Notes under the pieces: model-generated
What the model was told of the DNA's origin: nothing
What the model saw: only the letters and a program-made list of their open reading frames with translations
The model's database searches: none
Part shown: piece by piece, positions 35,741 through 43,807 of the stretch
Position numbering within the stretch: the stretch's first letter is position 1
How the letters are laid out: each line of letters starts with the position of its first letter
Position numbers and translations under genes: made by a program
Source: DASUZB01 sp036377075
GTDB lineage: Bacteria; Actinomycetota; CALGFH01
Assembly: GCA_036377075.1 (NCBI GenBank)
Contig: DASUZB010000199.1
Location: 1 to 56,147, forward strand
DNA: 56,147 bases
Direction of reading: 5' to 3'

Positions 35741-36503
35741 CCCGGTCTACGCGGTCGCCGACCCGGTCGGTGACGCCGAGCTCAACGAGCTGTACGCCGC
35801 TGCGTGGGACTCCTTCACGGCACGAGGCTTCCATGCAGTCCTGCGGCACAGCCTGTGCTGGGTGACCGCTCGCGTCGACGGGCGGTTGGTGGGCTTCGTG
35901 TACGTCGCCTGGGACGGTGCCAGGCACGCCTTCCTGCTCGACCCCACCGTCCGTCGCGACCACCGGCGCCGGGGCATCGGCGCCCGTCTGGTCGCCATCG
36001 CCGCCGAGCAGGCCGCCACGGCTGGGGTGGACTGGCTCCACGTCGACTACGAGCCGCACCTCCACGGCTTCTATCAGAGGTGTGGCTTCACCCCGACCAG
36101 CGCCGGCCTGCGGCGTCTCACCTCCAGCCCGGAACGGCCGGACCCAGTCTCCCGCCTCCGGAGGTTGGCTGGCACGCTCGACATCGAGGACGCGTCTCGC
36201 GACCTCCGGCTGCGGGACCGGTGTCCATCGCGAACGCCGGTCCCAGGAGGTGCTTCCGTGATCGCCGTGAGTCGGTCCGGTAGGTGCTATCGGTGGCTCG
36301 ACCTTCAGGTCTGGGGCGTTCGGGCAGCCTCAGCCACCGCCCTGAGCCGTTCGAGGGTGGTGCGCATGCCCTGCTCCAGGTCGGCCTCGCGGTCGCGGGC
36401 GCCCGCGGTGCGGAAGCGCAGCCGGCTGGCGAGGCTGAGGGGCTTGGTGAGCAGGAACGACTCGGTCACGCGGGTGCCGGCGCCGTCCGGGGAGAGCTGG
36501 TAG
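35727..36503 (+). CDS. GNAT acetyltransferase with apparent loss of its stop codon
   Basis: Residues 1-130 form a complete GNAT domain: LYAAAWDSFTARGFHAVLRH, RLVGFVYVAWDG, AFLLDPTVRRDHRRRGIGARLV (acetyl-CoA loop RRRGIG) and WLHVDYEPHLHGFYQRCGF. Homology ends at about 36119 (AGLRRL). The frame then stays open for another 128 residues of Arg/Ser-rich, non-homologous sequence that runs 199 bases into the convergent SRPBCC gene. A hairpin at 36214-36244 lies inside this extension. The native stop has probably been lost by a small change. Start ATG 35727 overlaps the ABC-F gene. Confidence 0.8.
36214..36244 (+). terminator. Hairpin within the GNAT 3' extension
   Basis: GGGACCGG (36214-36221) pairs with CCGGTCCC (36237-36244), loop 15. 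It is placed where a terminator for a normal-length GNAT gene would be expected. Confidence 0.4.
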
Positions 36504-36826
36504 CGCCAGACGGTCCAGGGGTTCTCGGGCGGGCCGACGGCGAAGGCGAAGACCTCGCCGGGGACGGCCGCCAGCACCGTGCAGGTGGTCGACCAGCGGG
36601 ACCAGCCGCGCCGGTTGTGGCCGCGGAAGCGGGCCGACTCGGTCGGTCCCGCCGCGCCGTCGAGCCACTCGGCGCCGGTCGTCTCCGGGCTCCACTCGCC
36701 CATGCGGGTGACGTCGCTGACGAGGTCCCAGACGGTCCGCGGCGGGGCGTCGACGTGGACGGTGACGGCGCGCCGGCGCGTGGCGGGGTGGGCCTGGTCG
36801 TTCTGGTCGGCTGGGATGGTGCGCAT
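36305..36826 (-). CDS. SRPBCC (polyketide cyclase/dehydrase-like) family protein
   Basis: The 173-residue protein has the START-like helix-grip fold pattern: AVTVHVDAPPRTVWDLVSDV, TRMGEWSPETTGAEWLDG, ARFRGHNRRGWSRWSTTCTV, VFAFAVGPPENPWTVWRYQL and a long C-terminal helix. It binds a hydrophobic ligand in relatives; the substrate is unknown. It lies 24 bases after the alpha/beta hydrolase on the same strand and is likely co-transcribed with it. Confidence 0.88.
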   Translation of the reverse strand: MRTIPADQNDQAHPATRRRAVTVHVDAPPRTVWDLVSDVTRMGEWSPETTGAEWLDGAAGPTESARFRGHNRRGWSRWSTTCTVLAAVPGEVFAFAVGPPENPWTVWRYQLSPDGAGTRVTESFLLTKPLSLASRLRFRTAGARDREADLEQGMRTTLERLRAVAEAARTPQT

Positions 36827-36850
36827 GGCGCTGCTCCTTTGCGCTGGCCG

Positions 36851-37705
36851 TCAGGAGACGGCGGTGTCCATGGTCTGGCGGTCGCGGGCGTGCCGGGCCA
36901 GCCAGTCGCCGACCACGGCGAGGAAGCGGTCCGGCTCGTCGTAGGTGAGGGCGTGGCCGCTGTGGTCGAACACGACCCGCTCGGCCCCGGGGATGCGGCT
37001 GGCGATCCGCTCGGCCTGCGGCGGTGCGGCGAGGAAGTCGTGGCGGCCGGCGAGCACCAGGGTCGGCACGCGGACCTGGCCGAGCCGGTCGACCACGCTC
37101 CAGCCGGCGAGCACCTCCATGGAGCGCCGCCACGCGGCCGCGTCGAGGACGGTGCGGTCGAGGGCGGCCGTCAGCTCGGCCGGGTCGGCCCGGTGCACCA
37201 TGTAGGCGACGAAGCCGCGCATCACGGCGGCGAACTCCTCGTCGCCGACCGCCGGCGGGCGACCCGTGAGGCCGGCCAGCTCCGCTGGTGGCGGCGGTCC
37301 TTGCTCGCCGCCGGGGCGCTCGGTCGCCCCGAGCTGCCCCGGGGTCGTGCCGACCAGCACCAGCCCGGCGACGCGCGCCGGGTGGCGCACGGCCAGCTCC
37401 TGGGCGACGAAGCCGCCGTAGGACCAGCCGAGCACCAGCACCGGCCCCGCTCCGAGCCGCCGCGCGAGCGCGTCGGCGTCGTCGGCGAGCTGCTCCATGG
37501 TGAGCGTCTCGAGCGGCGGCCGGCCGGAGCGGCCGTTGCCGCGGTGGTCGTACCAGACCAGCCGCAGCCGCCCGGCGAGCCGCTCGACCACCGGGCGGCA
37601 CAGCGCGTGGTCGAGCCCGAGGCCGCCGTGCATCACCAGGCAGGTCGGCCCGTCGCCGAACGCCTCGTACCACAGGGTGGTCCCGTTGACCTCCACGGTC
37701 GGCAT
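36851..37705 (-). CDS. Alpha/beta hydrolase
   Basis: The 284-residue protein has the motifs VMHGGLGLDHALC (oxyanion), WYDHRGNGRSG, nucleophile elbow LGWSYGGFVAQEL (Ser in GWSYG), acid in VLAGRHDFLA and His in DHSGHALTYDEP. The catalytic triad is complete. It resembles proline-iminopeptidase or prolyl-type hydrolases in its HRGNGRS block. ATG 37705 is chosen because GGAGGTG lies five bases upstream; a frame extension to 37744 has no such site. It is the first gene of a two-gene unit with the SRPBCC protein. Confidence 0.9.
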   Translation of the reverse strand: MPTVEVNGTTLWYEAFGDGPTCLVMHGGLGLDHALCRPVVERLAGRLRLVWYDHRGNGRSGRPPLETLTMEQLADDADALARRLGAGPVLVLGWSYGGFVAQELAVRHPARVAGLVLVGTTPGQLGATERPGGEQGPPPPAELAGLTGRPPAVGDEEFAAVMRGFVAYMVHRADPAELTAALDRTVLDAAAWRRSMEVLAGWSVVDRLGQVRVPTLVLAGRHDFLAAPPQAERIASRIPGAERVVFDHSGHALTYDEPDRFLAVVGDWLARHARDRQTMDTAVS

Positions 37706-37810
37706 CGGCGCACCTCCGGCGTGTCGCGGTGTTCCTACCGACAAGGCGCGAGCTGGCGCCTCGCGCGGTGCTGGCCGCGCTCCAGCGCAGGCGGTCGCGC
37801 GACAATGGCC

Positions 37811-37925
37811 GGATGCCCCGCAGGCAAGGCGACTTTGGGCGCAGCGGGCGACTCGCGTGCAGGCCCCCCGGCCCTCACGGATGCCCCGCAGGCAAGGCGA
37901 CCCGCTGGCTCAGCAGCGACTCGCG
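37811..37925. repeat. 68-bp imperfect tandem duplication upstream of the AAA regulator
   Basis: A 23-base segment at 37811-37833 recurs exactly at 37879-37901, and GCGACTCGCG at 37848-37857 recurs at 37916-37925. Both are displaced by 68 bases, so two 68-bp units share about 47 bases of pattern. The unit ends about ten bases before the promoter of the downstream gene. Confidence 0.75.
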
Positions 37926-37935
37926 GTGGTGGTGC

Positions 37936-37947
37936 TAGCTTCGTCCC
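37936..37947 (+). promoter_or_regulatory. -10 box TAGCTT, leaderless spacing
   Basis: TAGCTT (37936-37941) lies exactly six bases before ATG 37948. There is no ribosome site. The same hexamer and spacing occur before the ECF42 gene at 24241. Confidence 0.5.
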
Positions 37948-40900
37948 ATGTCCACACCGTCATTGGTCGGGCGCGATGCGGAGCTCGCCAGGCTGCGGCA
38001 GGCCGCGGCCGCGGCCGCCGCCGGCAGTGGCGGGCTGGTGCTGGTAACCGGCGAGGCGGGGATCGGCAAGACCTCGCTGATCGACGCGGCGCTGCGCGGG
38101 ACCCGGCCGCCGCTGCCGGCGGCGTGGGGCACCTGCCGCGAGGGCGCCGGCGTGCCGGGGCTGTGGCCCTGGGCCGAGGTGCTGCGCAGCTGCCAGGAGG
38201 CCGGCCTGGTCACGGCGGCGGAGGAGCCGGCCGCGCTGGCCCTCGGCGCGCTCGCCGCCCTCGCCGAGCGCGAGGCCGGCGACGCCGACGAGAGCATGGA
38301 GCGCTTCCGCGTCTTCGACGCCGTCGGCCGCACGCTGCGCCGGGCGGCGGCCGACCGCCCCCTGGCGGTGGTCCTCGACGACCTGCACTGGGCGGACGCC
38401 GGCAGCCTGCGGCTGCTGCGCTTCCTCGCGCCGGACCTGCACCGCTCGCGGCTGCTGGTCGTCGGTGCCTACCGCGACGACGAGGCAGGTGCCGAGGGGG
38501 CGCTGCTCCCGCTGCTCGACGGCCTGGCATCCCGGGCGGCGACGCTGCCGCTGCGCCACCTCGACCAGCGCCAGGTGGGGGAGCTGGTCACGCGCCTGGG
38601 CGGCGAGCGGCCGAGCGGCGCGGCCCTGGCGGCCATCCACCGCCGCACCGGCGGCAACCCCTTCTTCGTGCAGCAGGTCACCCAGCTCGGCGCGGAGCTG
38701 TCGGATCCGCCGGCCGGCGTCCGCGACGTCGTCGGGCGGCGCCTCGAGCGGCTGCCACGGTCCTGCGTCGAGCTGCTGGAGGTCGCCGCCGTGGTCGGGC
38801 GCGAGGCCGGCACGCGGGTGCTGGCGCGCGCCACCGGGCGGCCGCCAGCCGAGGTCGTCGGCGCCCTCGACGCGGCGGTCGGCGCGCGCGTGGTGGAGCC
38901 CGCCGCCGGGGACGCGGTCCGCTTCGCGCACGACCTGTTCCGTGAGGCCGTCTACGCGGGGCTGGACTCGGTGACCAGGGCGAGGCTGCACGGCCGCGTC
39001 GCCGACGCCCTCGAGGAGGTGACGCCGCCCACCCAGCCGGGCCTGGCCGCCGACCTCGCCAGGCACCGGGTCGCGGCCACGGCCGTCGGCGAACCGGCCG
39101 AGGCGCTCCCCTACGTCCGCCGCGCGGCCGCCGAGGCCAGCGCCGGGCTGGCCTTCGAGGAGGCCGCCGTGCACCTGGCGGAGGGGGTGCGGCTGGCGGC
39201 CCTCGCCGCCGACCCGGAAGCGCACCGGGCGCTCCTGCTCGAGCTGGGCGACGCCCACCGGCGTGCCGGCGACCTCGGCGAGGCCCGCCGCGGCTACCTG
39301 CGGGCCGCCGCCGACGCCCGCGCGGCGGGCGACGCGACCGCGCTGGCCCGTGCCGCGCTCGGCGTCCACCACGTCGGGGCCGCCACCTGGTCGAGCCACC
39401 AGGAGGCGATCGAGCTGCTCGAGGAGGCGCTGGCGGCGCGCGGGGAGACGCCGGATCCCGAGACCGCCCGGCTGCTCGCCGGCCTGGCGCGGGAGTTGGC
39501 GCACGGGCCGGGCGACCGGGAGCGGGCGCTGCCGACCAGCGAGCGGGCCGTCGCCATGGCCCGTGACCTCGGCGACCCGCCCACGCTGGCGCTGTGCCTG
39601 TTCGCCCAGCACGACGCCGTGTGGGCGCCCGGCAGCGCGCGGCGGCGGCTCGAGGTGCTCGACGAGATGGCCGCGGCCGCGACCGCCGCCCGCGACCCCG
39701 TGCTCGGCTGGGAGGCGCTGTTCGGCCGTTTCGTCGCGCTGCTGGAGCTGGCGGACCCTGCCGCATACCCCGTATTCCTCCAGGTCGTGGAGGCGGCCGA
39801 CCGGCTCGGGCAGCCCCACTACCAGTGGATCGTGCACTCGCGGCGGGCGGTGCTCGCGATGCTCGCCGGCCGCCTCGACGAGGCCGAGTCGCTGATCGAC
39901 CGGGTCGCCGCCGGCGCGGAGCGGCTCGGCGAGCCCGACGGTCCCAACGTGGTCGGCCAGCTCATCGGCTCGCTGGCCGCCACGCGCGGCGACCTGGCCA
40001 CCGTCGCCGAGGGCATGGCGGCGGTGGGGGCGGCGGGGGGCCTGCCGCCGTGGATCGCGGCCTCCTGGCAGGCGATGGTCCGCCTGCACCAGGGGGACGC
40101 GGCCGGGGCGGCCGAGCTGGTCCGGCCCTGGGCCGAGCAGGCCATCGCGCAGTCGCGTGGCTGGCAGGTCCTGGGCGCCGCGGCGACGGTCGCCGAGGTC
40201 GCCGCGGCCGCCAGGGACGAGCCACTGTGCGCGCTGGCGGAGCGGCTGCTGCGGCCGCACGCGGGCGGGCTGGTGGTCACCGGCGGCGCGGTCGAGGTGG
40301 CCGGCCCGGTCTCGTTCTACCTGGGCCTGCTGGCGGGGGCCGCGGGGCGGCCGCAGGAGGCGCTCGGCCACGTCGCCGACGCGCTGGCCCAAGCCGAGCG
40401 GATGGACGCGCGCCCCTGGGTGGCGCGGCTGCACCACCAGCTCGGCGTCACCCTCGCCGAGCGCGGCGGCGCCGAGGACCGGCAGGCGGCGGAGCGGCAC
40501 CTGCGCGCCGCGGCGGACGGCGCCGAGCGGCTCCGCCTGGCCTTCCTCGCCGACCAGGCCCGCGCGCGGCTCGGGCTGGTGGCGGCGCCCGAGAACGTCT
40601 TCCGGCGCGAGGGCGACGTCTGGGCCCTCGGCTTCGGCGGCATGGTGGTGCGGCTCCCCGACGCCAAGGGCCTGCGCGACATCGCCAGGCTGCTGGCCGC
40701 CCCCGGCAAGGACCTGCCCGCGGCGGTCCTGCTCGGCTCGGAGGCGAGCGCCGAGGCCGCCACCGGGTCCGACCCCGTCCTGGACGAGACGGCGCGGAGC
40801 GCCTACCGGCGGCGCCTGGCCGACCTCGACGAGGAGATCGGCGACGCCGAGCAGGCCGCCGACCCGGAGCGCGCCGCCCGCGCCCGGGCCGAGCGCGACC

Positions 40901-41124
40901 AGCTGGTCGACGCCCTGTCGGCGGCGTACGGCCTCGGCGGGCGCGCGCGCCGGCTCGGGGACGCGGCCGAGCGCGCCCGCAAGACGGTGACCGCCCGCAT
41001 CCGCGACAGCCTCGGCCGCATCGAGGCGCGCCACCCGCAGCTCGGCGACCACCTGCGCGCCTCGATCGTGACCGGCACCGCCTGCTCCTACCGCCCGGCC
41101 GAGCAGGTGCGCTGGCGGCTGTGA
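37948..41124 (+). CDS. Large AAA-ATPase/TPR signalling regulator without a LuxR domain
   Basis: The 1058-residue protein has a STAND-type ATPase with Walker A GEAGIGKT (residues 35-42) and Walker B VVLDDLHWAD (about 140-148), sensor-like HRRTGGNPFFVQQV, then about 500 residues of TPR-like helices. The last 150 residues (WALGFGGMVVRLPDAKGLRD, ARIRDSLGRIEARHPQLGDH, GTACSYRPAEQVRW) form a C-terminal domain found in place of the LuxR helix-turn-helix in a set of actinobacterial relatives. It may act as a transcription regulator or signal integrator. Translation is probably leaderless; the tandem repeat is just upstream. Confidence 0.85.
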   Translation: MSTPSLVGRDAELARLRQAAAAAAAGSGGLVLVTGEAGIGKTSLIDAALRGTRPPLPAAWGTCREGAGVPGLWPWAEVLRSCQEAGLVTAAEEPAALALGALAALAEREAGDADESMERFRVFDAVGRTLRRAAADRPLAVVLDDLHWADAGSLRLLRFLAPDLHRSRLLVVGAYRDDEAGAEGALLPLLDGLASRAATLPLRHLDQRQVGELVTRLGGERPSGAALAAIHRRTGGNPFFVQQVTQLGAELSDPPAGVRDVVGRRLERLPRSCVELLEVAAVVGREAGTRVLARATGRPPAEVVGALDAAVGARVVEPAAGDAVRFAHDLFREAVYAGLDSVTRARLHGRVADALEEVTPPTQPGLAADLARHRVAATAVGEPAEALPYVRRAAAEASAGLAFEEAAVHLAEGVRLAALAADPEAHRALLLELGDAHRRAGDLGEARRGYLRAAADARAAGDATALARAALGVHHVGAATWSSHQEAIELLEEALAARGETPDPETARLLAGLARELAHGPGDRERALPTSERAVAMARDLGDPPTLALCLFAQHDAVWAPGSARRRLEVLDEMAAAATAARDPVLGWEALFGRFVALLELADPAAYPVFLQVVEAADRLGQPHYQWIVHSRRAVLAMLAGRLDEAESLIDRVAAGAERLGEPDGPNVVGQLIGSLAATRGDLATVAEGMAAVGAAGGLPPWIAASWQAMVRLHQGDAAGAAELVRPWAEQAIAQSRGWQVLGAAATVAEVAAAARDEPLCALAERLLRPHAGGLVVTGGAVEVAGPVSFYLGLLAGAAGRPQEALGHVADALAQAERMDARPWVARLHHQLGVTLAERGGAEDRQAAERHLRAAADGAERLRLAFLADQARARLGLVAAPENVFRREGDVWALGFGGMVVRLPDAKGLRDIARLLAAPGKDLPAAVLLGSEASAEAATGSDPVLDETARSAYRRRLADLDEEIGDAEQAADPERAARARAERDQLVDALSAAYGLGGRARRLGDAAERARKTVTARIRDSLGRIEARHPQLGDHLRASIVTGTACSYRPAEQVRWRL

Positions 41125-41134
41125 GCCGCGAGTC

Positions 41135-41875
41135 CTAGCGGTAGTCGGGGTTGTCGAAGTCGAAGCGGCAGCCGGCCTCCCACTCGGAGCGCTGGTTGCC
41201 GTGCGCCGGGATGCCCCCGGCCGCCTTGAGCATCTTGGCGAGGTGCATCAGGTTCCAGGTCGCGAACGTGGTGTTGCGGTTGGTGAAGTCGTTCTGCGGG
41301 CCGCCCGAGCCGGGGTCGAGGTAGGACGGGCCCGGTCCGGCCTCGCCGATCCAGCCGGCGTCGGCCTGCGGCGGGATGGTGTATCCGAGGTGCTGCAGGC
41401 TGTAGAGCAGGTTCATGGCGCAGTGCTTGACGCCGTCCTCGTTGCCGGTGATCAGGCAGCCGGCGACGCGGCCGTAGTAGGCGTACTGGCCGGCGTCGTT
41501 GAGCAGGTGGGAGCAGGCGTAGAGGCGCTCGACCACCTGCTTGGTCACCGAGCCGTTGTCGCCGAGCCAGATGGGCCCGCACAGCACCAGGATGTCGGCG
41601 TCGAGCACCTGCCGGTAGATCTCCGGCCACTCGTCGCGCTCCCAGCCGTGCTCGGTCATGTCCGGCCACACGCCGGTGGCGATGTCGTGGTCGACCGCTC
41701 GCAGCACGCTGACGGCGACCCCGTGGCGCTCCATGATCGCCCGGCTCACGTCGATCAGCCCCTGGGTGTGGCTCAGCTCCGGGGAGCGCTTCAGGGTGCA
41801 GTTGACATACAGGGCGCGCAGCTCGTCGAACCTCCAGGTGTCTTCGGCGGCGCCGGTCAGGTCGCTCTGGGTCAT
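41135..41875 (-). CDS. Flavodoxin-like / NADPH-dependent FMN reductase family protein
   Basis: The 246-residue protein has ALYVNCTLKRSPELSHTQGL (the phosphate-binding P-loop of FMN proteins), then DADILVLCGPIWLGDNGSVT, typical of flavodoxin-fold quinone and FMN reductases (GPIWxGxxS), and CLITGNEDGVKHCAMNLLYS. It probably binds FMN and reduces quinones or azo compounds, or transfers electrons. GAGGAG lies before ATG 41875. It ends 10 bases from the end of the convergent AAA regulator and is transcribed toward it. Confidence 0.88.
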   Translation of the reverse strand: MTQSDLTGAAEDTWRFDELRALYVNCTLKRSPELSHTQGLIDVSRAIMERHGVAVSVLRAVDHDIATGVWPDMTEHGWERDEWPEIYRQVLDADILVLCGPIWLGDNGSVTKQVVERLYACSHLLNDAGQYAYYGRVAGCLITGNEDGVKHCAMNLLYSLQHLGYTIPPQADAGWIGEAGPGPSYLDPGSGGPQNDFTNRNTTFATWNLMHLAKMLKAAGGIPAHGNQRSEWEAGCRFDFDNPDYR

Positions 41876-41951
41876 CGCGGGGTCTCCTCGGGCTGGTGGC
41901 CGGTCGGCGGTGGGTGTCCATCGCCGTAGCCCGGGTGTCGCGGCCAGACGA

Positions 41952-41988
41952 CGACGGACGGGACGCCGTGTCGGCGCCCCGTCCGTCG
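41952..41988 (-). terminator. Terminator hairpin downstream of the permease gene
   Basis: CGACGGACGGGACGCC (41952-41967) pairs with GGCGCCCCGTCCGTCG (41973-41988) over 16 positions with one A-C mismatch and a 5-base loop, directly after the permease stop (42006). Confidence 0.7.
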
Positions 41989-42005
41989 CCCCCCGGGCGG
42001 CTGCC

Positions 42006-43604
42006 TCAGCCGGTCGGGGTCGTCGGCTTCTCCCTGGTCACCGGCTCTTCCGTGGCCTGGAGGTCGGTGACGTGGGTGGTGCCGTAGCCCTCCGTCTCCG
42101 GGTGCCCGTGCTCGCCGCTGGTGAGCGCGAACTCCTCCTCGGGAGAGAGCACCAGGCGGTGCCGGCCGGCGATCGCGAAGTACAGCACGCCGAGCACGAA
42201 GTAGATCAGCGTGCCGTAGACGCCCGGCCGGTAGGTCTCGTTGGAGTACAGCGAGATCAGCGAGATCAGCGCGATCGTGCCGGCGATCCCCGCGCCCCAC
42301 TCGTTGACCGGGCTGCGGTAGGGCCGGGCGATGTGCGGCAGCCGGCGGCGCAGCAGGATGAACGAGAGGCACTGCATGAAGTAGGAGATGACCGCGCCGA
42401 ACACCGCCATGTACAGCAGCGCGCCGACGATCTGCCCGGCGAACTTGCCGCTGCTCTTGCCCAGCTCGTAGATGAGCACGGCGAGGGCGTAGCCGACGAC
42501 CGCGCCGGCGATGAGCGCCCGCTGGGGCGTGTGGCGGGTGCCGTGCGTGACCGAGAGCCACTTCGGGAAGTAGCCGGCCCGCGACAGTGAGTAGGTGTTG
42601 CGGCCGTAGGCGTAGATGATGGTGAAGAAGCTGGCGATCAGCCCCACCAGCCCGATCAGCGCGAGCAGCTCGGCCGCGGTCCCCTCGCCGAAGACCCCCT
42701 TGAAGCCGTCGAACAGCGGCGTGGCCGAGATGCCGATCTTGTCGGCGCCGCCGTCGACGCCGGTGTTGAGGAACAGCGTCAGCGCGCCGGCGATGAGCAG
42801 CGTGGTCATGCCCCAGATGGTCGCCCGCGGCACGTCGCGCTTGGGGTCGTGCGACTCCTCGGCGGCCAGCGGCAGCTCCTCGATCGCCAGGAAGAACCAG
42901 ATCGCGAACGGGATCGCCGGGAAGATCCCCCCGAGCCCGTGCGGCAGGAAGCTCGACGCGCCGGCGTCGGGCTTGATGTTGGTCCACAGGCCCGCGTCGA
43001 ACTTGCCGGAGACCAGCACCGAGATGAAGAAGAACGCGAGGATGCCGAGGGCGAGGATGTTGATCACCACGGTGAACCGCATCGTGGCCTCGATGCCCAC
43101 GATGTTGATCCACACGAACACCACGTAGAAGATCAGCCACCAGGTGACCGGGCTGTTCCAGAACGGCTCGCCGGCCAGGTCGAAGAGCCCCACGACGATG
43201 TCGTGCATCAGGAAGCCCATCGCCCCCACCACCACGGCGGGGGTGATCACGTACTCCATGTTCTCGGCGAGGCCGGTGACGAACCCGCCCCACGGCCCCA
43301 TCGCCGAGCGGGCGAACGAGTAGGCGCCGCCGGTGTGCGGCAGGGCCGGCGACATCTCGGCGATGCTGAAGCAGAGGCCGTAGTACATCATCGCGATGAA
43401 CACGGTCGCGATCAGCAGGCCGCCGAAGCCGCCCGCGTCGAGCCCCAGGTTCCAGCCGTAGAAGTCGCCGGAGATGACCGCCGCGACGCCGAGCGACCAC
43501 AGCGACCAGAAGGCCGCGTGGCGCCGCAGCTTCCGGTTGACGAAGTAGTGGTCCCCGGCTTCCTCGTAGCTCACCGATCCGACTCGGCGTCGCTCTTGAG
43601 CCAC
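42006..43604 (-). CDS. APC-superfamily amino acid/amine permease
   Basis: The 532-residue protein has about 12 membrane helices. Signature parts are AVISGDFYGWNLGLDAGGFG (TM1), LPHTGGAYSFARSAMGPWGG (TM3, GAYxF motif), PFAIWFFLAIEELPLAAEES (TM6) and YGRNTYSLSRAGYFPKWLS. It resembles ethanolamine and GABA-type permeases (EutP/YhaO-like). The start is placed at GTG 43604 with GGAGGGGG upstream. The longer frame from ATG 43682 would cover the operator at 43653 and is less likely. It is divergent from the GntR-led catabolic operon. A terminator follows. Confidence 0.88.
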   Translation of the reverse strand: MAQERRRVGSVSYEEAGDHYFVNRKLRRHAAFWSLWSLGVAAVISGDFYGWNLGLDAGGFGGLLIATVFIAMMYYGLCFSIAEMSPALPHTGGAYSFARSAMGPWGGFVTGLAENMEYVITPAVVVGAMGFLMHDIVVGLFDLAGEPFWNSPVTWWLIFYVVFVWINIVGIEATMRFTVVINILALGILAFFFISVLVSGKFDAGLWTNIKPDAGASSFLPHGLGGIFPAIPFAIWFFLAIEELPLAAEESHDPKRDVPRATIWGMTTLLIAGALTLFLNTGVDGGADKIGISATPLFDGFKGVFGEGTAAELLALIGLVGLIASFFTIIYAYGRNTYSLSRAGYFPKWLSVTHGTRHTPQRALIAGAVVGYALAVLIYELGKSSGKFAGQIVGALLYMAVFGAVISYFMQCLSFILLRRRLPHIARPYRSPVNEWGAGIAGTIALISLISLYSNETYRPGVYGTLIYFVLGVLYFAIAGRHRLVLSPEEEFALTSGEHGHPETEGYGTTHVTDLQATEEPVTREKPTTPTG

Positions 43605-43704
43605 TGGCGCAACCCCCTCCGGCCCCTCGTCCGTGGCGGCCACGGCGAGAATTTGTCTGACATGCGTGGACGCTGCGGGCATGGTAAGGGTGGCTCAAGA
43701 GCGA
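43590..43704. repeat. 15-bp inverted repeat flanking the operator
   Basis: TCGCTCTTGAGCCAC (43590-43604) is the exact reverse complement of GTGGCTCAAGAGCGA (43690-43704). The left copy is the first codons of the permease (VAQER); the right copy opens an 11-codon frame on the plus strand (VAQERVKPGPA, stop). The operator at 43653 lies near the centre. Confidence 0.75.
43653..43662. promoter_or_regulatory. GntR-type operator, site 1 (permease side)
   Basis: TTGTCTGACA contains the palindrome TGTC-T-GACA and recurs at site 2. It sits 49 bases upstream of the permease start and fits GntR-family operators of the form GTC-N-GAC. Confidence 0.6.
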
Positions 43705-43781
43705 GTCAAGCCGGGACCTGCGTAGTCACGCCTGTACGCGGGTGTACGCCACCAAGGGGGACTTGCTTGACCCGCTCCAAG

Positions 43782-43797
43782 TTGTCTGACATATACT
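43782..43797 (+). promoter_or_regulatory. GntR-type operator, site 2, fused to a TATACT -10 box
   Basis: TTGTCTGACA (43782-43791) directly abuts TATACT (43792-43797), the -10 of the GntR gene; TTGACC at 43767-43772 is a possible -35 (19-base spacer). A repressor on this site would cover the promoter. ATG 43808 follows after ten bases. Confidence 0.65.
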
Positions 43798-43807
43798 CGT
43801 CTGCGGG

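Noticed and set aside
37811..37925. Possible CRISPR-like repeats
   Set aside because: Only two units, a spacer-like part that is itself partly conserved, and no cas genes; it is a tandem duplication.
43604..43682. Permease start at ATG 43682
   Set aside because: It would place the GntR operator inside the coding sequence and has no ribosome site; GTG 43604 has GGAGGGGG upstream.
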